Below are positions 36,113-43,266 of a DNA stretch of 57,247 nucleotides, piece by piece (the stretch's first letter is position 1; every line of letters begins with the position of its first letter). This DNA is from Nodosilinea sp. FACHB-131 (GTDB taxonomy: Bacteria; Cyanobacteriota; Cyanobacteriia; Phormidesmidales; Phormidesmidaceae). Made by a program: the position numbers and the translations under genes. The notes beneath the pieces are model-generated. The model did no database searches. It was not told where the DNA came from and saw only the letters and a list, made by a program, of their open reading frames with translations. Location: NCBI RefSeq assembly GCF_014695395.1, contig NZ_JACJOF010000034.1, positions 1-57,247 on the forward strand, in the 5' to 3' direction.

Positions 36113-36913
36113 ATGGCTTACTGGTTCGCCGGGCAGCTCCGCGAGGGCACCGATCTTGCCCTCGCCGTCAATGACCCCGCCCTGCTCTACGGAGCCACGG
36201 TGTTTACCACCCTACGCATCTATGGCCAGAGCCTTGATCATCCCCTTACCCAGTGGGCCGCCCACCAGCAGCGTTTAATTCACGGCCTAACCGATTTTGG
36301 CTGGCCCAGCCCCGACTGGGATCGAGTGCGTCAAGGGGCCGAGGCCTTATTAAAGGAATATCCCGTCCTGCGAATCACCTGCTTCCCCGACGGCCACGAG
36401 TTGGTGACCGGGCGCAGTCTGCCCCCAGACTTAGAGACAATGCAGACCCATGGCATTGCCGCCTGGGTGGCGCGGGGTGAGATGTATAGGCGATCGCAGC
36501 CCGCCTACAAAACCGGCAACTACCTCGGGGCTTGGCTAGCCCTACAGGCCGCCCAACAGCACGGTGCCCGCGAAGCCATCCTGCTGGATGCCCAGGGCCA
36601 ATGGCTGGAAACTAGCACCGGCAACCTCTGGGGCTGGGCCAACGGTCAATGGTATACTCCCGGCTTGGCCTCGGGCCTGCTGCCGGGAATCGTGCGGGCC
36701 CACCTGATTGAACATTTGAGGCAGCAAGGTAGCCAGGTCGATCAGTCTCCCTGGCCACCGGGAGTAATTCAGCGCTTTGAGGTGTTGGCCTATAGCAACT
36801 CAGGGGTGCAGATAGTACCCATTCACACAGTTTTGGGCGATCGCAGTAGACTAAAGGTTAACCCCAATCACCCAGCCCTAGAGGCTTTGCGGGCTGCATT
36901 CAAAGAAAATTAA
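36113..36913 (+). CDS. Class IV aminotransferase-fold protein (PabC/IlvE-like)
   Basis: A 266-residue PLP enzyme. The expected Lys is in RSQPAYKTGNYLGAW, and the cofactor and phosphate region includes ETSTGNLWGW and SGLLPGIVR. Its size is closer to 4-amino-4-deoxychorismate lyase (PabC, folate pathway) than to branched-chain aminotransferase, so PabC is the best guess. It starts 6 bp after the amidase stop and so is almost certainly cotranscribed with it, although no functional link between cell-wall splitting and folate is obvious. Confidence 0.82.
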   Translation: MAYWFAGQLREGTDLALAVNDPALLYGATVFTTLRIYGQSLDHPLTQWAAHQQRLIHGLTDFGWPSPDWDRVRQGAEALLKEYPVLRITCFPDGHELVTGRSLPPDLETMQTHGIAAWVARGEMYRRSQPAYKTGNYLGAWLALQAAQQHGAREAILLDAQGQWLETSTGNLWGWANGQWYTPGLASGLLPGIVRAHLIEHLRQQGSQVDQSPWPPGVIQRFEVLAYSNSGVQIVPIHTVLGDRSRLKVNPNHPALEALRAAFKEN

Positions 36914-37079
36914 CCCCTATTCCAATTATCGATTAGCCCATTCTGACAGATGACGTTAACATAAGTTAATAACTCTCTAATCATTACGGCCTACTCAAAC
37001 ATTGGCCCCAAACAGGTTTCATTAGAAACGGTTTCCAAGCAACAGTTCATCCCAAGAAGTAAGTGGAGGCATTAGCCCG

Positions 37080-38921
37080 GTGAACAAACGGTGGAGAAAT
37101 GCAGGTTTATATGCCCTGCTGGTCGTTGTAGTCATTGCCCTGGCGACCGCAATTTTTGACGGTTCTGGCCCCGAAACCCAGACCTGGCGCTACAGCCAGT
37201 TTCTAGACGCGGTGCAAAATAACCAGATCGAGCGCGTCAATATCAGCGCCGATCGCACCCGCGCCCGCTTCACAGACCCTGAGGGTAACGGTCAGATCAT
37301 TGTTAACCTGCCCAACGACCAGGAGCTGATCAGCACCCTGGAAACCAACAATGTCGACATCGTCGTCATGCCCCAGAGCGACGATAGTGTCTGGGTTCGC
37401 GCCTTTAGCACGCTGCTGATTCCCATTCTGCTGCTGGGGGTGCTGTTCTTTGTGCTGCGCCGCGCCCAAAGCGGCCCTGGCAACCAGGCGATGAACTTTG
37501 GCAAGTCCAAAGCTCGAGTGCAGATGGAGCCTCAGACCCAAGTTACCTTCGGCGATGTGGCGGGCATCGAGCAAGCCAAGCTAGAACTCACCGAAGTCGT
37601 TGACTTCCTCAAGAATGCCGATCGCTTCACCGCCGTCGGTGCCAAGATTCCCAAGGGTGTGCTGCTAGTCGGTCCTCCTGGTACCGGTAAAACGCTGCTG
37701 GCCAAGGCCGTAGCTGGCGAAGCGGGCGTGCCCTTCTTCTCCATTTCCGGTTCTGAGTTCGTTGAAATGTTCGTCGGTGTGGGTGCCTCCCGCGTGCGCG
37801 ATTTGTTCGAGCAGGCCAAGGCCAACGCTCCCTGTATCGTGTTTATCGACGAGATTGACGCCGTTGGTCGTCAGCGGGGCGCAGGTCTCGGTGGTGGCAA
37901 CGATGAGCGTGAGCAAACCCTCAACCAGCTGCTCACCGAGATGGATGGTTTCGAGGGCAATACCGGCATCATCATCATTGCTGCCACTAACCGCCCTGAC
38001 GTGCTCGATGCGGCCCTGCTGCGCCCCGGTCGTTTTGACCGCCAGGTTGTCGTGGATCGTCCCGACTACGCTGGTCGCCTCGAAATCCTTAACGTCCACG
38101 CTCGCGGCAAAACCTTCTCTAAGGATGTCGATCTGCAAAAGATCGCTCGCCGTACCCCCGGCTTTACCGGGGCTGACCTGTCAAACTTGCTGAACGAGGC
38201 CGCTATTCTCGCTGCCCGCCGCAACCTCACCGAGATCTCTATGGATGAGGTCAACGATGCGATCGATCGCGTCCTGGCTGGCCCCGAGAAAAAAGACCGC
38301 GTCATGAGCGAAAAGCGCAAAGAGCTAGTCGCTTACCACGAGGCCGGTCACGCCCTAGTCGGTGCCCTCATGCCCGACTACGACCCCGTACAGAAGATCA
38401 GCATCATTCCCCGTGGCCGTGCCGGTGGTCTGACCTGGTTTACCCCCAGCGAAGATCGTCTAGAGTCGGGTCTCTACTCCCGCTCTTACCTGCAAAACCA
38501 GATGGCCGTAGCCCTCGGGGGCCGCATCGCTGAAGAGATTATCTTTGGCGAAGAGGAAGTTACTACCGGTGCTTCCAACGACCTTCAGCAGGTGGCTCGC
38601 GTTGCCCGTCAGATGGTGACCCGCTTCGGCATGAGCGACAAGCTCGGCCCCGTGGCCCTAGGTCGTCAGCAAGGCAACATGTTCCTGGGCCGCGACATCG
38701 CTGCCGAGCGCGATTTCTCTGAGGAGACCGCCGCTACCATCGATTCTGAAGTGCGGGGTCTAGTCGACCAGGCCTACACCCGCGCCAAGCAGGTGCTCAC
38801 CAACAACCGCCACGTGCTCGACCAACTGGCCACCATGCTGGTGGATAAGGAAACTGTGGATTCTGAAGAGCTGCAACAGCTGCTTGCCACCAACGATGTC
38901 AGCATGGCTTCGATCGTGTAA
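37080..38921 (+). CDS. ftsH: ATP-dependent zinc metalloprotease FtsH
   Basis: A 613-residue membrane-anchored AAA+ protease that degrades damaged membrane proteins, including photosystem II D1 in cyanobacteria. It has two TM segments (about 10-27 and 108-126) around a lumenal/periplasmic domain. The AAA module has GPPGTGKT (198-205), VFIDEID (254-260) and the SRH region GRFDRQV. The zinc site is HEAGH (420-424) with a distal Asp. The N-terminus [14 protein letters not shown] resembles the FtsH3 branch of cyanobacterial paralogs (from memory). It starts at GTG; a strong terminator follows. Confidence 0.95.
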   Translation: MNKRWRNAGLYALLVVVVIALATAIFDGSGPETQTWRYSQFLDAVQNNQIERVNISADRTRARFTDPEGNGQIIVNLPNDQELISTLETNNVDIVVMPQSDDSVWVRAFSTLLIPILLLGVLFFVLRRAQSGPGNQAMNFGKSKARVQMEPQTQVTFGDVAGIEQAKLELTEVVDFLKNADRFTAVGAKIPKGVLLVGPPGTGKTLLAKAVAGEAGVPFFSISGSEFVEMFVGVGASRVRDLFEQAKANAPCIVFIDEIDAVGRQRGAGLGGGNDEREQTLNQLLTEMDGFEGNTGIIIIAATNRPDVLDAALLRPGRFDRQVVVDRPDYAGRLEILNVHARGKTFSKDVDLQKIARRTPGFTGADLSNLLNEAAILAARRNLTEISMDEVNDAIDRVLAGPEKKDRVMSEKRKELVAYHEAGHALVGALMPDYDPVQKISIIPRGRAGGLTWFTPSEDRLESGLYSRSYLQNQMAVALGGRIAEEIIFGEEEVTTGASNDLQQVARVARQMVTRFGMSDKLGPVALGRQQGNMFLGRDIAAERDFSEETAATIDSEVRGLVDQAYTRAKQVLTNNRHVLDQLATMLVDKETVDSEELQQLLATNDVSMASIV

Positions 38922-38946
38922 ATCACGCTAGAGCTTGTTAGCAGGC

Positions 38947-38979
38947 AAAGGGACGTCCAGCAGGGCGTCCCTTTTTTTG
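38947..38979 (+). terminator. Rho-independent terminator after ftsH
   Basis: The arms AAAGGGACG (38947-38955) and CGTCCCTTT (38966-38974) enclose a 10-nt loop and are followed by a T run, 25 bp after the ftsH stop. Confidence 0.92.
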
Positions 38980-39148
38980 TGGGCATTTGCCTAGCGATTG
39001 ATGCCCATACAGAGACAGGGACATTTGGCGATCCCTGGGGGCTGTGTAACGCTTTGCAAGCAATGCTGGGCAAACCGTTAGAAATCATCGACGCAGACAG
39101 GCGTAAGGGCTAGGGTTGTCGTTGTTTTATAGAGCCACAGGCCGCGAG

Positions 39149-39496
39149 ATGACCGTTCAACCTCGATCTTCTGCACCAACCATCATTCTCACTAACATCG
39201 AAACTGTCCCTGGCAAAACCATTACGCAACACATAGGCTTGGTCCAGGGCAGCTCGGTGCGAGCCAAGCACATCGGCCGCGACATTGCTGCTGGACTCAA
39301 AAACATCGTAGGCGGCGAACTCAAGGGCTACACCGAACTGCTGCAAGAAGCGCGCGAAGAGGCCACCAGCCGCATGGTGCAAGAGGCCCAAAAGCGAGGC
39401 GCAAACGCCATTGTCAATGTGCGCTTTGCCACTTCATCGCTAACCCAGGGCGCAGCAGAACTGTTTGCTTACGGCACCGCCGTGCGGGTGGAATAG
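39149..39496 (+). CDS. YbjQ-family (UPF0145) protein
   Basis: A 115-residue soluble protein with the family pattern PTIILTNIETVPGK, VRAKHIGRDIAAGLKNIVGGELKGYTELL and ANAIVNVRFATSS. YbjQ proteins form pentamers; a metal-binding name is used in databases but function is unproven. I use the ATG at 39149; upstream in-frame TTG codons would add a few residues. It is 2 bp from the following YbjQ gene, so the pair is translated from one mRNA. Confidence 0.9.
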   Translation: MTVQPRSSAPTIILTNIETVPGKTITQHIGLVQGSSVRAKHIGRDIAAGLKNIVGGELKGYTELLQEAREEATSRMVQEAQKRGANAIVNVRFATSSLTQGAAELFAYGTAVRVE

Positions 39497-39498
39497 TT

Positions 39499-39939
39499 AT
39501 GGATGAGCTCATTATTTTTGCCGTACTGCTAGGAGTCGGATACTTTTTTGGTAGCCGAACGGAAAAGCAGCATTTTCGTCAGTTGCAACAGCGGGAACAG
39601 GCTATTCAGGGTTTGATGCTCAGCACGGCTGGAGCTAAAGTAGCTTTGCCTAAAGCGCATCAGGCACAACTATTCACCGGTAGCGTAGTGATATCATCCG
39701 ACTTTTTTAAGACGTTTATTGCGGGGGTATTAAATTTCTTTGGCGGACGCATCAAGGTTTACGAAAGCCTGCTTGAACGGGGCCGCCGCGAGGCCATATT
39801 GCGGATGGAAGAGTCAGCCCTGGCTTGGGGCGCAGACCAGGTAGTCAACATCCGCATTCAAACTGCTGAGCTGAGCGGCAACAACGGCAGGGGCGTTGTT
39901 GCCCTCGAGGTGATTGCCTACGGCACAGGCGTTCGCTAG
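39499..39939 (+). CDS. Membrane-anchored YbjQ-family protein
   Basis: A 146-residue paralog of its upstream neighbour, with an added N-terminal hydrophobic segment (LIIFAVLLGVGYFFGS) and a charged linker (RTEKQHFRQLQQREQ). The YbjQ domain (GSVVISSDFFKTFIAGVLNF, RIKVYESLLERGRREAILRM, WGADQVVNIRIQT) follows. The pairing of one soluble and one anchored form suggests a membrane-recruited hetero-oligomer (inference). The base composition near its start is slightly lower in GC than the upstream copy. It converges with the GDT1 gene, 35 bp between stops. Confidence 0.88.
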   Translation: MDELIIFAVLLGVGYFFGSRTEKQHFRQLQQREQAIQGLMLSTAGAKVALPKAHQAQLFTGSVVISSDFFKTFIAGVLNFFGGRIKVYESLLERGRREAILRMEESALAWGADQVVNIRIQTAELSGNNGRGVVALEVIAYGTGVR

Positions 39940-39974
39940 ACTGCCGGGCAGGTTGGCCCCGTAGCTAGCTTGCC

Positions 39975-40598
39975 CTAAACCATTTCCACGGCGGCAACTA
40001 GGCCAAAGATGACAAACAACACTCCACCGACGGTCGTCAGCCAGCGCTCCGAAATGCGTCCGGCGACGAGTTTGCCGCAGGCGACGGCGATCGCAGCACA
40101 CACCGCATGTCCCAGGGTCGACCCCAACACCACTCCTACTGGGTGGTTAGCCGCTGCTAAGGCAATGGTGGCAAATTGGGTGCGATCGCCCCACTCAGCT
40201 ACAAAAGTCAGGCTAAAGGATTGAATGAGCACGGCTCTAACCGACCATTTTTTGACTTCAGCCTCACTTTCTTCGACGGCCTCTAGGGCCTCGGCCTGCT
40301 CATCGGCCAGGCTACCGCCCCCAACCATGCGGCTAGCGTCGTACAGCAGCTTGAGCCCAAATCCTAGAAACAGGGTTACGGTTAGCCCTTGAACGTAGTG
40401 CTCAGGAAAAATAGTGACGGCCTGCCCGATCGCTACCGACAAAACTGTCATGACAAACAGCGCGGCTGTAACCCCCACAAATACCCAGCGACGGGGGTGC
40501 CGGGTGGCTAGAATCATACCGATAAAAAAGGTTTTATCCCCTAGCTCAGATAGGGTGATGAATAATAAGCCAGCGGTAAATCCGGTCAGTGGGTGCAT
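39975..40598 (-). CDS. mnx: TMEM165/GDT1-family manganese (Mn2+/H+) exporter
   Basis: A 207-residue six-to-seven TM protein (MHPLTG...) with both family signatures: SELGDKTFFIGMILATRHP in the first half and AEWGDRTQFATIALAAANHP in the second, so it is the full two-repeat form. A charged loop (DEQAEALEAVEESEAEVKKW) lies between them. Cyanobacterial Mnx exports Mn2+ from the cytoplasm toward the thylakoid lumen/periplasm. The ATG at 40598 has GGAG 6 nt upstream. A yybP-ykoY riboswitch in its leader supports Mn control. Confidence 0.88.
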   Translation of the reverse strand: MHPLTGFTAGLLFITLSELGDKTFFIGMILATRHPRRWVFVGVTAALFVMTVLSVAIGQAVTIFPEHYVQGLTVTLFLGFGLKLLYDASRMVGGGSLADEQAEALEAVEESEAEVKKWSVRAVLIQSFSLTFVAEWGDRTQFATIALAAANHPVGVVLGSTLGHAVCAAIAVACGKLVAGRISERWLTTVGGVLFVIFGLVAAVEMV

Positions 40599-40674
40599 GC
40601 TCGTCTCCAGGACTATAAAACCTGAGCGGGCATGATGGATGATCACAAGAACTCCACCAAGCCCACGTCAGTTG

Positions 40675-40815
40675 TGGACTTAGTGAAGGTCTCGCTTGCG
40701 AATGCACAGTTTTAAGTCACAGTGCTAATTCACCATCTGAACCAGGCTCATCGCCAGTATGTTGATTCAGATGATTGGGTTAGATACCCAAAGCTACTCC
40801 CCTTCATGACTTAAA
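40675..40815 (-). promoter_or_regulatory. yybP-ykoY manganese riboswitch in the GDT1 leader
   Basis: On the minus strand the leader carries the aptamer blocks in order: TGAAGGGGAGTAGC (40793-40806), ATCAACATACTGG, GATGAGCCTGG and GCAAGCGAGACCTTCACT (40683-40700). TGAAGG and CCTTCA close the basal P1 stem. yybP-ykoY RNAs bind Mn2+ and turn on exporters when Mn is high. About 75 nt of expression platform separate it from the GDT1 start. Recognised by motif pattern; folding was not computed. Confidence 0.88.
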
Positions 40816-41014
40816 CCATACCATGAGTAAGAGATTTAAGCCTAATTGAAAATACTGATTGAAGCTATAAGAAATAGACTTTTATTTCATAATTCAATCA
40901 TTTTTGAGATAGCTCAGTTTCATTTTTGTTCATCTTCTACTGTTTGCTATAGAGGTATTTTCTGACCTATCATATTTTCCGGGCAGATAAAATTATATTA
41001 AACGGTGGCTCAAA

Positions 41015-41623
41015 GTGTCTAAACTAATTCCCTATCAACCTTTAATTTTAAGGCTTTTACACAGCATCGCTGGTTTGCTGGCCATTGGTGCCTTAATTAC
41101 CGGCTTTTTGGTTTACAACACCTATGACGGCCGATTCGGCTTTATTCCTCTACCCGTGCTGCCAGACATTCAAGGCATTCATGGTACGTTTGGTCTTTTC
41201 TTTTTGCTGATACTTCCCGCTCTTGCTATCTATAGTTTTCATTGGGGATATCGACGATTGTTGTTCCCTGACTTTTGGGCTCGGCTTACCCATCAGGTGG
41301 GTAAACCTGGCTGGTGGGTCAATCTTCAGCGACTGTTAAACACCGCTATGCTCCTGGCCGCTACATTGTCCGTAGTTACCGGCAGAATGATGCAAGAAGC
41401 GTGGTTGCCCGCTGGTCAGTTGTACCACGTTTGGTACAGGCTACATTTGACGGCGTGGTTAGTGTTGTTACTGACTTTGTTGGCTCACATTGCCATGGGT
41501 CTCAAGGTCGGGGGAGCACCCCTACTGTTGTCAATGGTTCAGACAACGTACCGTCCTGAAGAATCGCCATCTCTGTGGCCGGGTTATCTGCGAGAGAAAT
41601 TTCGCGAGCGATTTGGGCGTTAG
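41015..41623 (+). CDS. Cytochrome b561-type (b/b6-like) membrane protein
   Basis: A 202-residue four-TM cytochrome of the Ni,Fe-hydrogenase/thiosulfate-reductase b-subunit fold. Heme-ligand candidates are His16 (LRLLHSIAG), His in GIHGTFG, His in FHWGYRR and two late ones in LYHVWYRLHLTAW and LLAHIAM. The start is a GTG with little ribosome-binding complementarity. The coding and 5' DNA are more AT-rich than neighbouring genes. The partner dehydrogenase is not visible. A 34-residue membrane peptide follows 33 bp later. Confidence 0.82.
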   Translation: MSKLIPYQPLILRLLHSIAGLLAIGALITGFLVYNTYDGRFGFIPLPVLPDIQGIHGTFGLFFLLILPALAIYSFHWGYRRLLFPDFWARLTHQVGKPGWWVNLQRLLNTAMLLAATLSVVTGRMMQEAWLPAGQLYHVWYRLHLTAWLVLLLTLLAHIAMGLKVGGAPLLLSMVQTTYRPEESPSLWPGYLREKFRERFGR

Positions 41624-41656
41624 ATATTGTTTGATTATCCTCAAAGAACTGCGTCT

Positions 41657-41761
41657 ATGAAAAGAACAAATGCTCCATTGAAAGCTGTTGAAGTAGTAGT
41701 AATCAGCGGCATTTTTGCCGCGTTCGTTTTGCCGCTGTTGGCCTATTTATCTAACCTGTAG
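41657..41761 (+). CDS. 34-residue single-TM peptide after the cytochrome gene
   Basis: ATG at 41657, stop at 41759-41761. The product begins MKRTNAPLKAVEVVVISGIF and continues AAFVLPLLAYLSNL: basic N-terminus, one 18-22 residue hydrophobic span, polar end. No strong ribosome binding site is visible, but it follows the cytochrome stop by 33 bp on the same strand, as expected for an accessory subunit. A small cytochrome-complex subunit is an inference; no family is recognised. Confidence 0.55.
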   Translation: MKRTNAPLKAVEVVVISGIFAAFVLPLLAYLSNL

Positions 41762-41855
41762 CGGCTGCACAGTTGTTGAACAACCGCCCAAACTTACCGA
41801 TCGCAACTATTCACAGAACTCGCATGCGCAACTCGACGGCACTGATTGACGCAGG

Positions 41856-42878
41856 CTAGGGCCAGTCTGCGATCGCAGTAGTTGACTGCACCCGATGCAT
41901 ACCAGCCTCGGCAAAGCGCTGATAGGTATCCTCTGCCTGGTCAGTGAAATCGACCACGCCGGGGACAACCACCGACGAGGCACAGTCGTCAAGAAGATAA
42001 ACCTTTTGGGCTAGGGTGGGGTCAGTGGCCTCAATGTCGCTCAGCAGGTCAGCCACCGTCCAGGCAACACAGTGACTTTTAGCCTGACCCGCAACAATCA
42101 CCCCGTCAAACTCCAGCAGGGTTTGGATGAGGGGAGTATTTTTCTGCGCGATCGCCTGCCCCTGGCTATCCTCCATCACCTCGGGGCTGAGCACCGAGTA
42201 ATTCTCCGTGAGAGGGTTGCTGCCCTTGAGTTCAAAGCGAGTCTGACTCTGACGGGCAATGGTGTGAAAAAAGCAGGCTTCTTCGATCGCTGGCACTAGG
42301 GCGTGGCCAATACCCCCCAGCATTGAGTGGTAGGGCCAAATAGTGAGGGGATACTTGCCCCGGTCATCTAGGGTTTTGGTGTAGTGCAGGGCGTACTCTT
42401 GCAGGTCGTGGGAGGAGGTGAGATTGGCAGCCATCGCCGAGTTGACCCGCCACTTGCCCTGCACTACATCGTCGTAGTGAATCATGGTCATCGGCGGCGG
42501 ATTTTTGCCCTCGGCATCGACCCAAAACTGGGGATGAAACACCTGCATTGCCTGATGGGTATCGAGGGTGGCGGTAATGGTGGTAATCTGCCCCAGGTTG
42601 CGGTAAATAAACTCGCCCAGACGGCGATTATCATCCACGGCTCCCTGGCCCGATCGCCCGCCCACATACAGCTCAAAGCCTGGAATGCAAAAAGTATTCT
42701 GTACATCAATCAGTAGTAGGCAGAGGCGACGACCATCCTCGGCGGCGGGGGCGATGTGGTGGGCTTTGGCCCAGGCTTTGGCGTCTGCGGCGCGCTGCTG
42801 GTAGGGCACCGACCACACCTCACCGACCCGGCTGGGATTATAAAAATCGGGTACTGGCAGCAGGGCTGAATCGGTCAT
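41856..42878 (-). CDS. Isochorismatase-family cysteine hydrolase (nicotinamidase-like)
   Basis: A 340-residue hydrolase. The catalytic Asp is in LCLLLIDVQNTFCIPGFEL, and the nucleophilic Cys in GVIVAGQAKSHCVAWTVADL, the family cis-peptide/Cys region. A Lys is expected between them. It is longer than typical nicotinamidase (about 200) through an N-terminal extension and an insertion with ILEEACFFHTIARQ-like sequence. The ATG at 42878 follows AGGAAT. The substrate is uncertain: nicotinamide is possible but not shown. Confidence 0.85.
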   Translation of the reverse strand: MTDSALLPVPDFYNPSRVGEVWSVPYQQRAADAKAWAKAHHIAPAAEDGRRLCLLLIDVQNTFCIPGFELYVGGRSGQGAVDDNRRLGEFIYRNLGQITTITATLDTHQAMQVFHPQFWVDAEGKNPPPMTMIHYDDVVQGKWRVNSAMAANLTSSHDLQEYALHYTKTLDDRGKYPLTIWPYHSMLGGIGHALVPAIEEACFFHTIARQSQTRFELKGSNPLTENYSVLSPEVMEDSQGQAIAQKNTPLIQTLLEFDGVIVAGQAKSHCVAWTVADLLSDIEATDPTLAQKVYLLDDCASSVVVPGVVDFTDQAEDTYQRFAEAGMHRVQSTTAIADWP

Positions 42879-43121
42879 ATTCCTGAGGCTCCGCAAAATG
42901 TCGCATGGTTAGATGCTCTAATTTTAGGCTCAATGGCGGGGGCGCAGCACTGGGCTAGAGTGCCAGGCTCACCAAGCTTCATACAGACCATTGCCCGCCG
43001 TTTGGCTTGGAAAAACACTGCAATAGGCATTGCATCTTAAGTAACAGCAACTATTGAATGCAGCAATTTCTGCAAAGATGGCAGCATGAATTGAAAGCTT
43101 CAACCTTTCATCGCTTTTCCT

Positions 43122-43144
43122 TAGATGCTATTACTTAGCATCTA
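43122..43144. promoter_or_regulatory. Perfect 9-bp dyad upstream of phoX
   Basis: TAGATGCTA (43122-43130) and TAGCATCTA (43136-43144) are exact complements around TTACT. It lies about 20 bp before the Pho box and is a candidate second operator or a terminator-like hairpin without a T tract. Its meaning is unknown. Confidence 0.5.
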
Positions 43145-43164
43145 GCCAATGGATTACCCTCCCT

Positions 43165-43216
43165 TCACTATCCCTTAAATAACCGCTAAACACCCGTTAA
43201 ACCAACCGTTACCAGG
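43165..43216 (+). promoter_or_regulatory. Pho box (PhoB/SphR-type) upstream of phoX
   Basis: Direct repeats at exact 11-bp spacing: CTTCACTA (43165), CTTAAATA (43176), GCTAAACA (43187), GTTAACCA (43198) and GTTACCAG (43209). Cyanobacterial Pho boxes are tandem PyTTAAPyPy-like 8-mers with 3-bp spacers. A TAATAT -10-like hexamer follows at 43222-43227. Phosphate-starvation activation of phoX is the expected outcome. Confidence 0.8.
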
Positions 43217-43266
43217 GCCACATAATATTTTTTCGTTACTCAAAAAGCCGATTGGGAGCCCTGACC

